A DNA stretch of 64,000 nt, from the NCBI RefSeq assembly GCF_003254575.1, contig NZ_QJUA01000019.1:35333-99332 (forward strand), read 5' to 3'. Made by a program: the position numbers and the translations under genes. The notes beneath the pieces are model-generated. The model worked only from the letters and a program-made list of their open reading frames with translations, did no database searches and was not told where the DNA came from. Below are positions 25,025 to 33,303 of the stretch, piece after piece; position 1 is the first letter of the stretch, and each line of letters starts with the position of its first letter. This DNA is from Mycobacterium kyogaense. Its GTDB lineage: Bacteria; Actinomycetota; Actinomycetes; Mycobacteriales; Mycobacteriaceae.

Positions 25025-25768
25025 ATGGCAAATGAGTTGTGGCCATTGCGGGATCTGGAGGTAGCGACTCCCCGGCTGACGTTGCGTTACGTCAGTGACG
25101 CTTTAGGCGATGAACTCGCCGTACTCGCAGCGCAGGGCATCCACGAGCCCGCCACCATGCTGTTCTCCACCCCATGGACCGATGTGCCTTCCCCGGAGCT
25201 GGAACGCAACACGCTGCGCTTCTATTGGCGCAACCGTGCCGAGACGACCGTGACGCGGTGGCATCTCAACTTGGCTGCCATCGTCGAAGGAAACGTGGTG
25301 GGAATGTGCTCTCTAGAGGCGGAACATTTTCCGACACAGCGGACCGTCGAAACCGGATCGTGGCTTGGGCGCCGTTACCAGTCTCAGGGCATCGGGACCG
25401 AGATGCGCCACGCAGCGCTACACCTGGCCTTTATTGGCTTGCAGGCTGATCAGGCCACCACCAGCGCCTGGCACGACAACACAGCATCGCTACGCTTGAC
25501 ACGGTCACTGCCCTACACCGAGACGGGCACCAGCACACGCCCGCGCCGCGACCAGGACGACATGATGATCGAATTCGCCATGACATCGGCACGGTGGCAG
25601 ACCATCCGTCGCGACGACATCCGGCTCAAGGAAATCGACGCAGCTCGCTCGCAACTCGACACCGCACATCTCGAAGACTGTTTAGCCTGTCGTGACTGCG
25701 CTATGAAGACGTCGGCAGCCCCCGCTGTCTCGATTCTGAGAATGGTTAGGCCTCTCGCAGCAGGATAG
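25025..25768 (+). CDS. GNAT family N-acetyltransferase (RimJ/RimL type)
   Basis: 247 aa. The N-terminus ATPRLTLRYVSDALGDELAVLAAQGI is the RimJ-like beginning. The acetyl-CoA loop is YQSQGIGTEMRHAALHLAF (Q/RxxGxG/A) and the later helix is HDNTASLRLTRSLPY, in place of the usual N.AS..V..KLGY. Members acetylate proteins or small amines. The C-terminal ~55 residues (from about DAARSQLDTAHLEDCLACRDC) are Cys-rich and longer than the family norm, so the original stop may have been lost or read through. TTGTCTCAGG lies in the upstream gap at 24958. Confidence 0.83.
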   Translation: MANELWPLRDLEVATPRLTLRYVSDALGDELAVLAAQGIHEPATMLFSTPWTDVPSPELERNTLRFYWRNRAETTVTRWHLNLAAIVEGNVVGMCSLEAEHFPTQRTVETGSWLGRRYQSQGIGTEMRHAALHLAFIGLQADQATTSAWHDNTASLRLTRSLPYTETGTSTRPRRDQDDMMIEFAMTSARWQTIRRDDIRLKEIDAARSQLDTAHLEDCLACRDCAMKTSAAPAVSILRMVRPLAAG

Positions 25769-25813
25769 AGTGCGTCTGAGCGCAGCGCCAAAGTTATTCG
25801 CTCTGTTGTGTAT

Positions 25814-26146
25814 TCAACAAGTAGTGGCCGGTTTCCTCGCCTTGGCGACTTCGGGATCGAGCATGTACAGCCCCGCGATCGTTCGGTTGTCGCGGAAGGT
25901 GACACGGGCGCCGAAGTCGCCGGCCTCGAAGGCCAACGGCGTGTTGGTGATGGTGAAGTCGCCAGCGCGCACGGCGTCGGTATCTCCGTGGCTCTCGTAT
26001 GCCCCGGCCATCCCCGCGAGGTAGGCCCACGCTTCGGCAAGCCCTTCCTCGGTGAGTCCCAGCAGCCCAAAAAGCGTTGACGCGTGACAGGTTTCGAGCG
26101 CGCGACGTCGACGTACCGTAGGAAATTGCTGACGGCTAGGGATCAT
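25814..26146 (-). CDS. DUF3887-like small protein
   Basis: 110 aa from ATG 26146; a longer frame opens at 26200 but would run through the CTGTCT repeat. The core LTEEGLAEAWAYLAGMAGAYESHGD, FTITNTPLAFEAGDFGARVTFRDNRTIAGLYML resembles DUF3887 domains, which have an NTF2-like shape and usually sit in front of alpha/beta hydrolases in secreted proteins. Here the domain stands alone with an Arg-rich N-terminus and no signal peptide, so it may be a fragment of a larger gene. Convergent with the GNAT gene. Confidence 0.5.
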   Translation of the reverse strand: MIPSRQQFPTVRRRRALETCHASTLFGLLGLTEEGLAEAWAYLAGMAGAYESHGDTDAVRAGDFTITNTPLAFEAGDFGARVTFRDNRTIAGLYMLDPEVAKARKPATTC

Positions 26147-26162
26147 CTGTCTGCTTTCTAGA
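26147..26162 (+). repeat. Intergenic motif copy 2: CTGTCT-NN-TTTCTAGA
   Basis: Fourteen of 14 defined positions agree with copy 1 (24098-24113). It lies directly next to the start codon of the DUF3887-like gene and 59 bp before the Nudix start. Confidence 0.45.
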
Positions 26163-26221
26163 GAATGAAGACAGCGCAGATTCAACCTTGGGTCGAGCAC
26201 CTCAAGTGAGAACCTGCCGAA

Positions 26222-26725
26222 GTGCTCGATACTGAGCCGATGCTAGAGCCGTTCGTGCCGCCGGAGCTGTACTACGCGCAGCTCGCCCGCGTGAGACAGG
26301 GCGCCGGGGCGCTGATCACCACCCCGGATGGAAGGGTGGTGATGTACGACGTGACCTACCGCGACTATCTCGAACTGCCGGGCGGTGCGGTCGAAACAGG
26401 TGAGACACCGCCGGCGGCATGCGCGCGGGAATGCCGCGAAGAGTTGGGCATCGACATCGCCGTCGGGCGGTTGCTGGTGCTGGATCACCAGACCGATGAG
26501 GGTGACCGGGGCGACTCGGTCATGTTCGTCTACGACGGAGGTGTTGTCGACGAGGCCGATCTTCGGTCGGTTCCAGCCAGCCAGGAGGGCCACGGCATGG
26601 CATTTGTTGATCCCGCCACGTTGGCTGGCGCCACGCTCCCCCGGTTAGCTCAACGAATTCGCGCCGCGTTGATTGCCAGACACACCGCACGCTTCGTTGA
26701 AATGATCAACGGGGAGACTCGCTGA
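26222..26725 (+). CDS. Nudix hydrolase
   Basis: 167 aa from GTG 26222; ATG 26240 is an alternative. The full Nudix box is present: GGAVETGETPPAACARECREELGI, with the REEL-type metal-binding acidic residues (RECREE) in place. It hydrolyses a nucleoside diphosphate linked to another moiety; which one cannot be told. The N-terminal ELYYAQLARVRQGAGALITTPDG is typical of standalone housecleaning or ADP-sugar types. Isolated unit in the accessory stretch. Confidence 0.9.
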   Translation: MLDTEPMLEPFVPPELYYAQLARVRQGAGALITTPDGRVVMYDVTYRDYLELPGGAVETGETPPAACARECREELGIDIAVGRLLVLDHQTDEGDRGDSVMFVYDGGVVDEADLRSVPASQEGHGMAFVDPATLAGATLPRLAQRIRAALIARHTARFVEMINGETR

Positions 26726-26770
26726 CAACCTCTGCATCCCTGCATTCTTGAGTCGGTCCCATCTTGCGTG

Positions 26771-27441
26771 CTACGCGTTGTCTTGTTGCACGACAACAAC
26801 AATGGTGGGCCCGTTGTTCTCATCGGCGGGGAGGCGTAGGTCGGCCACGAGTCGCAACCCCGCCCATTGCACGAGGGCGATGAGCTGTTCTGGCTGCCAC
26901 TGGTAGGTGGTCCACTTGACCGGTACCCCGTTGTAGGCCTCGGGACGCTCGACGTCGCGCTCACCGGCGTGGGTGGCGATGATCAACTGCCCGCCAGGGC
27001 GCAGCGCCGCGGCGAAAAGGCCAGAACGCCGGGCAGAATGTCGCGCGGCAGGTTGAACAGGGACCACCAGCCCAGGACTCCGCCCAGCGATGCTGGTAGG
27101 AGGTCGAGGTCGGTCGCCGAGCCGACGGTGAACGTGCACTGAGGATGCAGGCGCCGTGCGTGGTCAATCATCCGTGGCGAAAGGTCGACCCCTGAGACCT
27201 CGATCCCGCGCTCGGCGAGATAGGCCGTGACCGTGCCCGGTCCGCAGCCGACATCGAGGACAGGGCCGATCGGCGCGACGGTGTCCGCGAACGCATCCAT
27301 GGCTGCTTTCAGCCACGGGTGGGTGCGGATGTCGCCAATGCCCGTGGTCGTCACCATCTCGACGTAGTTAGCGGCCGCACGGTCATAGGAGTCGCGAACA
27401 GCGTCGAGATCGGCGGGCTGCAGATTTGATCGCGAAGGCAC
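26771..27441 (-). pseudogene. Class I SAM-dependent methyltransferase, frameshifted
   Basis: The 5' part (27441-26983) encodes YDRAAANYVEMV, motif I VLDVGCGPGTVTAYLAERGIEVSGVDLSPRMI and VLGWWSLFNLPRDILPGVLAF, then goes off frame to a stop. The 3' part (down to 26771) resumes as LFAAALRPGGQLIIATHAGERDV, VKWTTYQWQPEQLIALVQWAGL. A single extra T in the T run (A4 at 27015-27018 on the plus strand) would restore one ~224-residue protein reading GVLAFFAAALRPGG. Substrate unknown; a UbiE-like small-molecule methyltransferase. Either a young pseudogene or a sequencing error. Confidence 0.85.
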
Positions 27442-27543
27442 GCAGGTGACGATAGTGATAACCGCCCGTGTTCACCTTCTCGTCCTTCGGAGACTGAAGA
27501 CGGATCAGTTCCTGTCTCGCGCGGTCGACTCTGACTCACCACA

Positions 27544-28197
27544 TCACGGCGGAGTGAGCGTCGGAGGCCCCCCGAGATGTTGAGTGTCCGCGAGTGCGGC
27601 CACCTGCCGATTGTGGAAGAAATCGTCCTGACGCAGAGTGGTGATGCTGCCGGGGGTTGACCGAAATTTGGCGTAGCCCAGCGACTCCAGTGGCATCTGT
27701 ATCCAGGCGGCGATGACGAAGGTCAGCACGAACCCGTGGGTCACGATCACCTGGTACTCGACGGGGCTCGCAATGATCGATTCCATCGCTGAATAGACCC
27801 GCGCCGCGAAATCGCCCTTCCTCTCGGCCCCCGGTACGCCCTCGTCGTGGTTGAGCCGGTCACCGACAACCGGCGGGGGAACAAAGCGCTCGTCAAGCCA
27901 GCGCTGAGGGCGTCCTTCCGCTATGCCGTAGGACTTCTCCCGTAGGCGACGATCCAGTGTTACGGCCGAGCCAACAGCATTGCTGATCTGCTCAGCGGTG
28001 CGTCGGGCGCGCAGTGAGTCCGACGAGACAATGCCCGGGGTGACCCCGGCCCGAATTTGTCCACGTATCCATCGCGCGATCGACACCGCCTCGGCCAAGC
28101 CCCGCGCCGTCAAGTCGGAGTCGTACCAGCCACCGACCAAACCTTCTCGATGATGAGTGGCTTCTGGATGGGTCACTACGTAGATCGTTCTTCCCAC
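27544..28197 (-). CDS. Histidine phosphatase superfamily protein with variant RHG motif
   Basis: 217 aa. Phosphoglycerate-mutase-like fold: YVVTHPEATHHREGLVGGWYDSDLTARGL replaces the canonical RHG with THP, keeping the phosphorylated His. SSDSLRARRTAEQI, the acid-region YGIAEGRPQRWLDERF, and the second His in VIVTHGFVLTFVIAAW are kept. Losing the first Arg may weaken phosphate binding, so enzyme activity is uncertain, although HP-type variants do exist. It is upstream of the methyltransferase and downstream of a P-loop kinase-like gene on the same strand; the 84-bp gap to the latter carries two TCTCAG words. Confidence 0.85.
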   Translation of the reverse strand: MGRTIYVVTHPEATHHREGLVGGWYDSDLTARGLAEAVSIARWIRGQIRAGVTPGIVSSDSLRARRTAEQISNAVGSAVTLDRRLREKSYGIAEGRPQRWLDERFVPPPVVGDRLNHDEGVPGAERKGDFAARVYSAMESIIASPVEYQVIVTHGFVLTFVIAAWIQMPLESLGYAKFRSTPGSITTLRQDDFFHNRQVAALADTQHLGGPPTLTPP

Positions 28198-28281
28198 GCC
28201 CCACCGTAGCGAGGCTCAACCACCCCGACCCAGTTCGTCTCAGATTTGGCACGGCAGATCTTGTCTCAGTCGACCAAGGTC

Positions 28282-28905
28282 CTAGGAGTCTTCGCGGCCA
28301 CCCGCTGGTAGATACTTGACCAAACGATCGAGCAGGTCTACATCGCAACGCTGCGGCCGCTTTTCCACATGTGCCGGGATCCCGGTGGCCGGCAGTGACC
28401 ACACGACCCTGCCCGGTCCAACGCGCTCTAGGGCGACGTACCATTCGCGCAACGGCTCAGCCAGCCGCGCGTGCAGCTCAAAGGATCGCCGCTGACGAGT
28501 GGTGTCTGCTTTCTTGTGCTCGCGCAATACCTCCATGGGTGGAATCGACACAATCACTGCATCACCGAATCCCAGGCGTCCATCCGCGAACGCTGTTCTC
28601 ACATAGCCCAATTCTTGGAGAAACCTCGACCACGGCGCTGCTCCCACGCGTGCCAAGCACCATGAGTAGTGAAGCTTCACCGGATCACTGTCGCAGATCA
28701 CCACCCGACTATTGCGTTCCAGCTCGACGGCTCGCTCCCAGCGCCCAGCGTCGACCTGCACCCAGTACTGGGCCTGCTGATCCTTATCAGCGCCATCGGG
28801 CTCCCGGCCCGTAGGCGTGTACTCGGGCACAACCGGCCACGGCTGTGCCCGACACCAGGTTGTCTTGCCGGCCGCGCTCGGCCCCTCGACCGCGACGATC
28901 ACCAC
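28282..28905 (-). CDS. P-loop nucleoside-kinase-like ATPase
   Basis: 207 aa. The Walker A motif VAVEGPSAAGKTTWCR is at the N-terminus. Kinase-like substrate region VVPEYTPTGREPDGADKDQ follows, then VICDSDPVKLHYSWCLARVG (Walker-B-like 'ICDSDP') and VIVSIPPMEVLREHKKADTTRQRRSFELHARL, resembling the lid region of nucleotide or thymidylate-type kinases. The phosphoryl acceptor cannot be named. With the neighbouring histidine phosphatase it could form a small nucleotide-handling pair, but they are separated by 84 bp. Confidence 0.75.
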   Translation of the reverse strand: MVIVAVEGPSAAGKTTWCRAQPWPVVPEYTPTGREPDGADKDQQAQYWVQVDAGRWERAVELERNSRVVICDSDPVKLHYSWCLARVGAAPWSRFLQELGYVRTAFADGRLGFGDAVIVSIPPMEVLREHKKADTTRQRRSFELHARLAEPLREWYVALERVGPGRVVWSLPATGIPAHVEKRPQRCDVDLLDRLVKYLPAGGREDS

Positions 28906-28982
28906 TTCATCATCGAGGCAGCTGGACGATCACTTAACCGCCCAGGAGGAAGGCCCGCCCATCACCTCTAAAGCATGAACGG

Positions 28983-29001
28983 CTGTCTCGTGTCTAGACA
29001 T
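28983..29001 (+). repeat. Intergenic motif copy 3: CTGTCT-NN-TGTCTAGACAT
   Basis: Shares CTGTCT and TCTAGACAT with copy 1, at the same spacing. A second word, CTGTCTCGC followed by CGCGGT, comes at 29019, matching CTGTCTCGC-GCGGT at 27512. It lies in the gap between the kinase-like gene and the iminopeptidase. Confidence 0.45.
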
Positions 29002-29056
29002 ATGCGGTCGATCATGTCCTGTCTCGCCGCGGTGGTTTCCGTTAGCGTGGTTGTTT

Positions 29057-30022
29057 GTGTCTGGTCAGCGACGGTTTGCCGAGCCTCCGGTGTTTAACCG
29101 AGGTCGACTCGCTGTCGGTGGGGGCAACCGTATCTATTGGGAACCCAGGGGTAATCCGAACGGCCTGCCAGCGTTCATCGTTCACGGCGGCCCGGGATCG
29201 GGGCGGCCGCGCGGCGCCCATAAGGGGTTTGACCCCCACGCATTCCGGATCGTGTTGTGTGATCAGCGCGGGTGCGGTGACAGCGAACCCCACGCAGCCG
29301 ATCCGACCACCGACATGGCTTACAACACCACCGAACATCTGCTCGCCGACATGGAAGCACTGCGTGCGCATCTAGGCATCGACCGGTGGCTGCTCTACGG
29401 CGGGTCCTGGGCCTCCACGCTGATCCTCGCCTACGCACAACGCCATCCGGACAGGGTGATCGGCATCATCCTGGTCGGCGTCACCATGACCCGGCGCAGC
29501 GAGATTGAGTGGCTCTACCACGGCCTGCGCCGACTGCTACCCATTGAGTGGGAACGCTTTCGTGCCGGAGTGCCCGCCGCCGACCGCGATGGCACTTTGG
29601 TCGAGGCCTACCGGCGGCTGATGGAAAGCCCCGACCTCGCCATACGCGAGCAGGCCGCGCATGAGTGGTGCGCGTGGGAAGACGCGGTAATCGCGCACGA
29701 GGCGCTCGGAAACCCCGGCCAATACAGCGCGAAACCCGACGCGGCGAAACTCGCGTTTGGGCGGACATGTACGCATTACTTCGCCCACGCGGCGTGGCTA
29801 GACGACGACCAACTCCTGCGAGATGCTCACCGGCTCAATGGCATTCTCGGCATCCTGATCCATGGCCGGCTCGACCTGTCCGCTCGCCTGCTGACAGCTT
29901 GGGAGCTGGCCCAGGCGTGGCCGGACGCCACCTTGCGGATCATCGAGGACTCCGGCCATACCGGCAGCCCCAGCATGGGCGCCGCCATCGATGACGCCAT
30001 CGCGGCGTTTCAGCCTCACTGA
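29057..30022 (+). CDS. pip: Proline iminopeptidase
   Basis: 321 aa from GTG 29057 (TTG 29051 also possible), normal for the S33 family. Signatures: FIVHGGPGSGRPRGAHKGFDPHAFRIVLCDQRGCGDSEPH, catalytic Ser in LLYGGSWASTLILAYAQ, Asp in LIHGRLDLSAR and His in EDSGHTGSPS. The WCAWEDAVI segment of the cap domain is present too. It removes N-terminal proline from peptides in the cytoplasm. The gene order around it gives no operon; it is a lone unit. Confidence 0.93.
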   Translation: MSGQRRFAEPPVFNRGRLAVGGGNRIYWEPRGNPNGLPAFIVHGGPGSGRPRGAHKGFDPHAFRIVLCDQRGCGDSEPHAADPTTDMAYNTTEHLLADMEALRAHLGIDRWLLYGGSWASTLILAYAQRHPDRVIGIILVGVTMTRRSEIEWLYHGLRRLLPIEWERFRAGVPAADRDGTLVEAYRRLMESPDLAIREQAAHEWCAWEDAVIAHEALGNPGQYSAKPDAAKLAFGRTCTHYFAHAAWLDDDQLLRDAHRLNGILGILIHGRLDLSARLLTAWELAQAWPDATLRIIEDSGHTGSPSMGAAIDDAIAAFQPH

Positions 30023-30064
30023 CGATCATCCCTCACATCCCCGGGGCGAGCCGCCCGGTGCTGC

Positions 30065-31216
30065 TCAGGCGGAGCTGTCGCCAACTGTGTTGAGAGTGTG
30101 TACATGAAAGCGCTCAACCCCGGGGTACTTCTCGCCGAGAGATTCGACTGCGAACCCGTTGGCGAGATAGAAACCGACTGCCTCGGAGTCGGTTTCGGCG
30201 CATAGGCGTTGATGGTCGGGATGGGTGGCGCGCAGGGCGTCGAGCATACGGCGGCCGATACCTGACCGGCGATATTCCGCTCGGGTGGCAATGTGGAGGA
30301 TCACGACGTCGCTGCCGCGCAAGGTGTAGCCCAGTAGTCCCACGGTCTCGCCGGCCATCTCTGCGCGCAGCAGCGCGTACCGCGGGTCGCGGCGGTACAG
30401 ACCGGCCACGTGATCGAGGCGGTCCCCGCCGCCGGTTGCAGCTGCGAGCAACGCCGGCACCTCCGCATCGTCCACACTGGCGGTCATCACCTGGACCGCG
30501 TGCAGGTCCCCGCGCAGGTAGCCGTCGAAGAGCGGTCCACCGCACACATCAACAACCGACACGACCGAAGCATGCAAGGGCCCCGGATCGCCCGCGGCAG
30601 TGGCGCGTAACCCGTCGAGGAGACGTTCGGCGTACGCGGTGTTACGGGTGGTATCGAGGGCGGACAGCTCCCGCAGCAGCCACCTCCCCGTTCCGCTCCA
30701 CCGCCGGTGGGTCGCCAACACCAGGTCGGCGGCCTCTCCGATCAGCGCTGCGGCCACGACGAGCGTCTCACCGGTATCGCTGGATGACACAAGGTCATCT
30801 GCCAGGGCACTGACGCGGTAGCGCATGGCTTCTAGCGTGGCGCGATCGACCGGTTCGGGACCGTCACAGTCCATGCGGTGCAGCAGGTCCCGGAGTTGGC
30901 GCCCCGATCCGTCACGATCAACGAGGATGATCGAGGACCCCACGAGTCGCATCGTCGTGGGGCGTCGCCGGGCGCGTTCATCGCGGCAGAACTCCAACAG
31001 TGAGTGCTCGGTCTGCACGAAGAACTCCACCGGCAGACCCTCAATGATTCTCGAGCACCGGTAGGGCGCCGGCTCACCCGCCAGAAGGACGGTGATGTCG
31101 AGATCCGAACCTGCGCTCGCCTGGCCTGACGCGTGACTTCCGCCCAGCCAGGCCGCCCGCGCTGACGGGAACCGTTCCAGCACCAACTGCCGCGCCACCT
31201 CGACGACCCCACCCAC
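30065..31216 (-). CDS. Nucleotidyltransferase-GNAT acetyltransferase fusion
   Basis: 383 aa with two parts. Residues ~1-240 are a polymerase-beta-type nucleotidyltransferase: AAWLGGSHASGQASAGSDLDITVLL carries GS-x8-SDLD with the two metal Asp, followed by VEFFVQTEHSLLEF and helical EALRYRV-like segments. Residues ~240-380 are a GNAT domain: VVILHIATRAEYRRSGIGRRMLDALR, then LCAETDSEAVGFYLANGFAVESLGEKYPGVERF. Both domains appear complete. Two group-transfer domains in one chain recall bifunctional aminoglycoside-modifying enzymes, but no resistance function can be claimed. Last gene of a leftward run. Confidence 0.82.
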   Translation of the reverse strand: MGGVVEVARQLVLERFPSARAAWLGGSHASGQASAGSDLDITVLLAGEPAPYRCSRIIEGLPVEFFVQTEHSLLEFCRDERARRRPTTMRLVGSSIILVDRDGSGRQLRDLLHRMDCDGPEPVDRATLEAMRYRVSALADDLVSSSDTGETLVVAAALIGEAADLVLATHRRWSGTGRWLLRELSALDTTRNTAYAERLLDGLRATAAGDPGPLHASVVSVVDVCGGPLFDGYLRGDLHAVQVMTASVDDAEVPALLAAATGGGDRLDHVAGLYRRDPRYALLRAEMAGETVGLLGYTLRGSDVVILHIATRAEYRRSGIGRRMLDALRATHPDHQRLCAETDSEAVGFYLANGFAVESLGEKYPGVERFHVHTLNTVGDSSA

Positions 31217-31315
31217 ACTCGACAGTGTGACCTGCCATCAACGGTCCGTGCCAGCTCCGGTGTCAGCCGTCGTGTCTTCGCGATTGCCACAGCCGGATGA
31301 TTGCGGCCCAGTTGG

Positions 31316-32254
31316 TCAGCCGATTTCGACGAGGTCGACAAGGCTGGCGTCGGCCCGGGGGATGCCGTCGAGTACCGGCTGCAGGTGAGGGTCGGTGACA
31401 TGCCCGTCGATGTGGACGTGGCTCCCGTCGTCGCGCCGCGCCAACGCAGTCAGCAGCGCCGCCAGGGCGCTGGCGGTGAGTTCGTCACCGCGTGGTTGGG
31501 CGGGGTGGATGGTTTCAGCGACAACCTCGACATCGGTACCGTTGGGAAAGGCCAACGCCAGCGCGGCCAATTGCCCGTCGGCCCAGACGCCGTGACTGAG
31601 GGTGCGGTCTATCTCGGTGATGTCCTCGCGAGATGCTGCCATCAATTCGCTGCTGTCGGTGACCGGCGACCAGTCGCGGTGGGTCCACTCGTAGAGAGCC
31701 GCGAAGGCAGCCACCAGTGTCTCGGTCGCCACGGCAGAGAGGTCGGTGCAGGTGGTCTGCGGCTGTTCGGCTGCCCAGTGGGCCACCCTGGGGTCAGACG
31801 GCGTGACAATGATGCCGGGACAGCGTTGATACACCCGCCCGCCTCTGCGACGAAGGAACGCCGCTGCGGCAGTGTCGGGGCGCACCTTGGTCGATAGCGG
31901 CCGCGACACATCCGCTCGCAAAGCCAACATCTGATCCAGCAACAGCGACCCGATCCCCTGGCGGCGCCGCGACGAAGCGACCTCGATCGCACACGGCAGC
32001 CTTCCGGCGTGTAGCCGGTTGCCGGTGACGGTCGCAGCACCGATCAGTGTGCCGTCAGCGTCGGTGACCACCCGACATCGCCGCCACCGTGACCCCTCAG
32101 CATCGGGGCCGTGCAGCGCGTGAAACTGCGCCTCCCACAGTACATCCGCGGGCGTGTCGAGCAGGGCGTCGATGCCTGATTCATCGCCAGGGCGCCACGA
32201 TCGTGGCCGCACACGGCCACCGCAGGTGTCGCGGCGATCACGATTACGAGTCAT
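31316..32254 (-). CDS. Double-GNAT acetyltransferase
   Basis: 312 aa from ATG 32254. The longer frame to 32743 is antisense-type composition and overlaps the upstream gene, so it is rejected. N-terminal GNAT: VRPRSWRPGDESGIDALLDTPADVLWE, then IEVASSRRRQGIGSLLLDQMLALRA (acetyl-CoA loop) and FLRRRGGRVYQRCPG. The C-terminal half (LVAAFAALYEWTHRDWSPV, LAALALAFPNGTDVEVVAETIHPAQPR) looks like a second, degenerate GNAT. The tandem arrangement resembles mycothiol synthase or Eis-type folds. Its start lies 11 bp inside the end of the next gene upstream, so the two are translationally coupled. Confidence 0.8.
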   Translation of the reverse strand: MTRNRDRRDTCGGRVRPRSWRPGDESGIDALLDTPADVLWEAQFHALHGPDAEGSRWRRCRVVTDADGTLIGAATVTGNRLHAGRLPCAIEVASSRRRQGIGSLLLDQMLALRADVSRPLSTKVRPDTAAAAFLRRRGGRVYQRCPGIIVTPSDPRVAHWAAEQPQTTCTDLSAVATETLVAAFAALYEWTHRDWSPVTDSSELMAASREDITEIDRTLSHGVWADGQLAALALAFPNGTDVEVVAETIHPAQPRGDELTASALAALLTALARRDDGSHVHIDGHVTDPHLQPVLDGIPRADASLVDLVEIG

Positions 32255-33197
32255 CGATGCCGCCGGCTGGGTCGCTGCCCTCGGTGAGGGTGATGAAGAC
32301 GTCGTCGAGGACAGCTGGACGCCCGGCGCGCACCGCTGTCGTACGGGAGGGGTGGTTGTGGCGGTCGATGGTTCCGATGAGGAGATCGGTGGATTCGGCG
32401 AAACCTCCGTGGGCCCAGGCGCACTGCGCCGAGGTCGCGTACCGATGACCCCCGTGTGTCGCAGCGATGACCTCTTCGTTGATCTCCTGGCCGCTGATCC
32501 AACCCAGTGAGCCGGGCGCGACTGCGAGAACGCCGACGATGTTTGACTCTCGGGTGATCGCCCACATCTGTTGCCGGGCCTGCCAGTCCCGCATGTCGTC
32601 GGCGGACGCCGGTGACAAATTGTTCGACAGCGCGAGGTTGGTCGCTGCGACGTGGGCGTGACGGGCAGAGACGATATCGATGGCGCGTTCGGCGGTGTCG
32701 AAGGCCTGCAGCATGACTCGGCCATCAGCAGGAGCCATGTCACGGCATCGGGCAGCGTGAATAGTCTTATCCAGCAGCACCCCTGGCCGGCTGATCAGCT
32801 GGTCCGGACCGGTCCGCATCCGCAGGTACCGCACACCAAAGGCTGACCATTCGGCATACACGCACGCTGCCAGAGCGTCGAGGTCGTCGAAGGTGTGGGC
32901 CACTACCTCGACGAACGGGCGTGCCACGTTCCGTGAATAGAACCTGATACCTCCCACCAGGTCACCGCGGCCGGTCCGGATATGTCGGTGCGCATAGTCC
33001 AGCGAAGCGATCCCGGGCAGATGCACATGATCGGAGAAGGTCTTCGCAAAAGCACTGTCATCGACGAAACCGACTTGTTCAGCGAGCCATTCGGCTACCT
33101 TGCGCACCCCAGACGGGCCGAAGAGGCGCTCCGCAACCACCTCCTGCGCACGCAACGACGGCCACCGCTCAACAGTCCCCACCCACTCAGCATCCAC
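32244..33197 (-). CDS. GNAT-fold protein of unknown substrate
   Basis: 317 aa from GTG 33197; the frame stays open to 33326 and the start is uncertain. The C-terminal half has ISGQEINEEVIAATHGGHRYATSAQCAWA and LLIGTIDRHNHPSRTTAVRAGRP. This matches the pattern of acetyltransferases whose acetyl-CoA loop (E-E-V-x8-G-x-R/Y) and final helix (GTID..N.PS...A.R.GR) sit at the end. The N-terminal half (ERLFGPSGVRKVAEWLAEQ, VYAEWSAFGVRYLRMRTGPDQ) is unassigned. It overlaps the next gene by 11 bp, forming a two-gene acetyltransferase operon. Confidence 0.72.
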   Translation of the reverse strand: MDAEWVGTVERWPSLRAQEVVAERLFGPSGVRKVAEWLAEQVGFVDDSAFAKTFSDHVHLPGIASLDYAHRHIRTGRGDLVGGIRFYSRNVARPFVEVVAHTFDDLDALAACVYAEWSAFGVRYLRMRTGPDQLISRPGVLLDKTIHAARCRDMAPADGRVMLQAFDTAERAIDIVSARHAHVAATNLALSNNLSPASADDMRDWQARQQMWAITRESNIVGVLAVAPGSLGWISGQEINEEVIAATHGGHRYATSAQCAWAHGGFAESTDLLIGTIDRHNHPSRTTAVRAGRPAVLDDVFITLTEGSDPAGGIDDS

Positions 33198-33303
33198 GCA
33201 CGCCCACCGTGAAATCGACCCAATTTTCTCGGCCGCGGCAGCGCGCCGCCGGTGGTGGGCGGCCGAGGCGTTCAGTGGCCGGGCAGCACGCTGCTGTGTC
33301 GAA

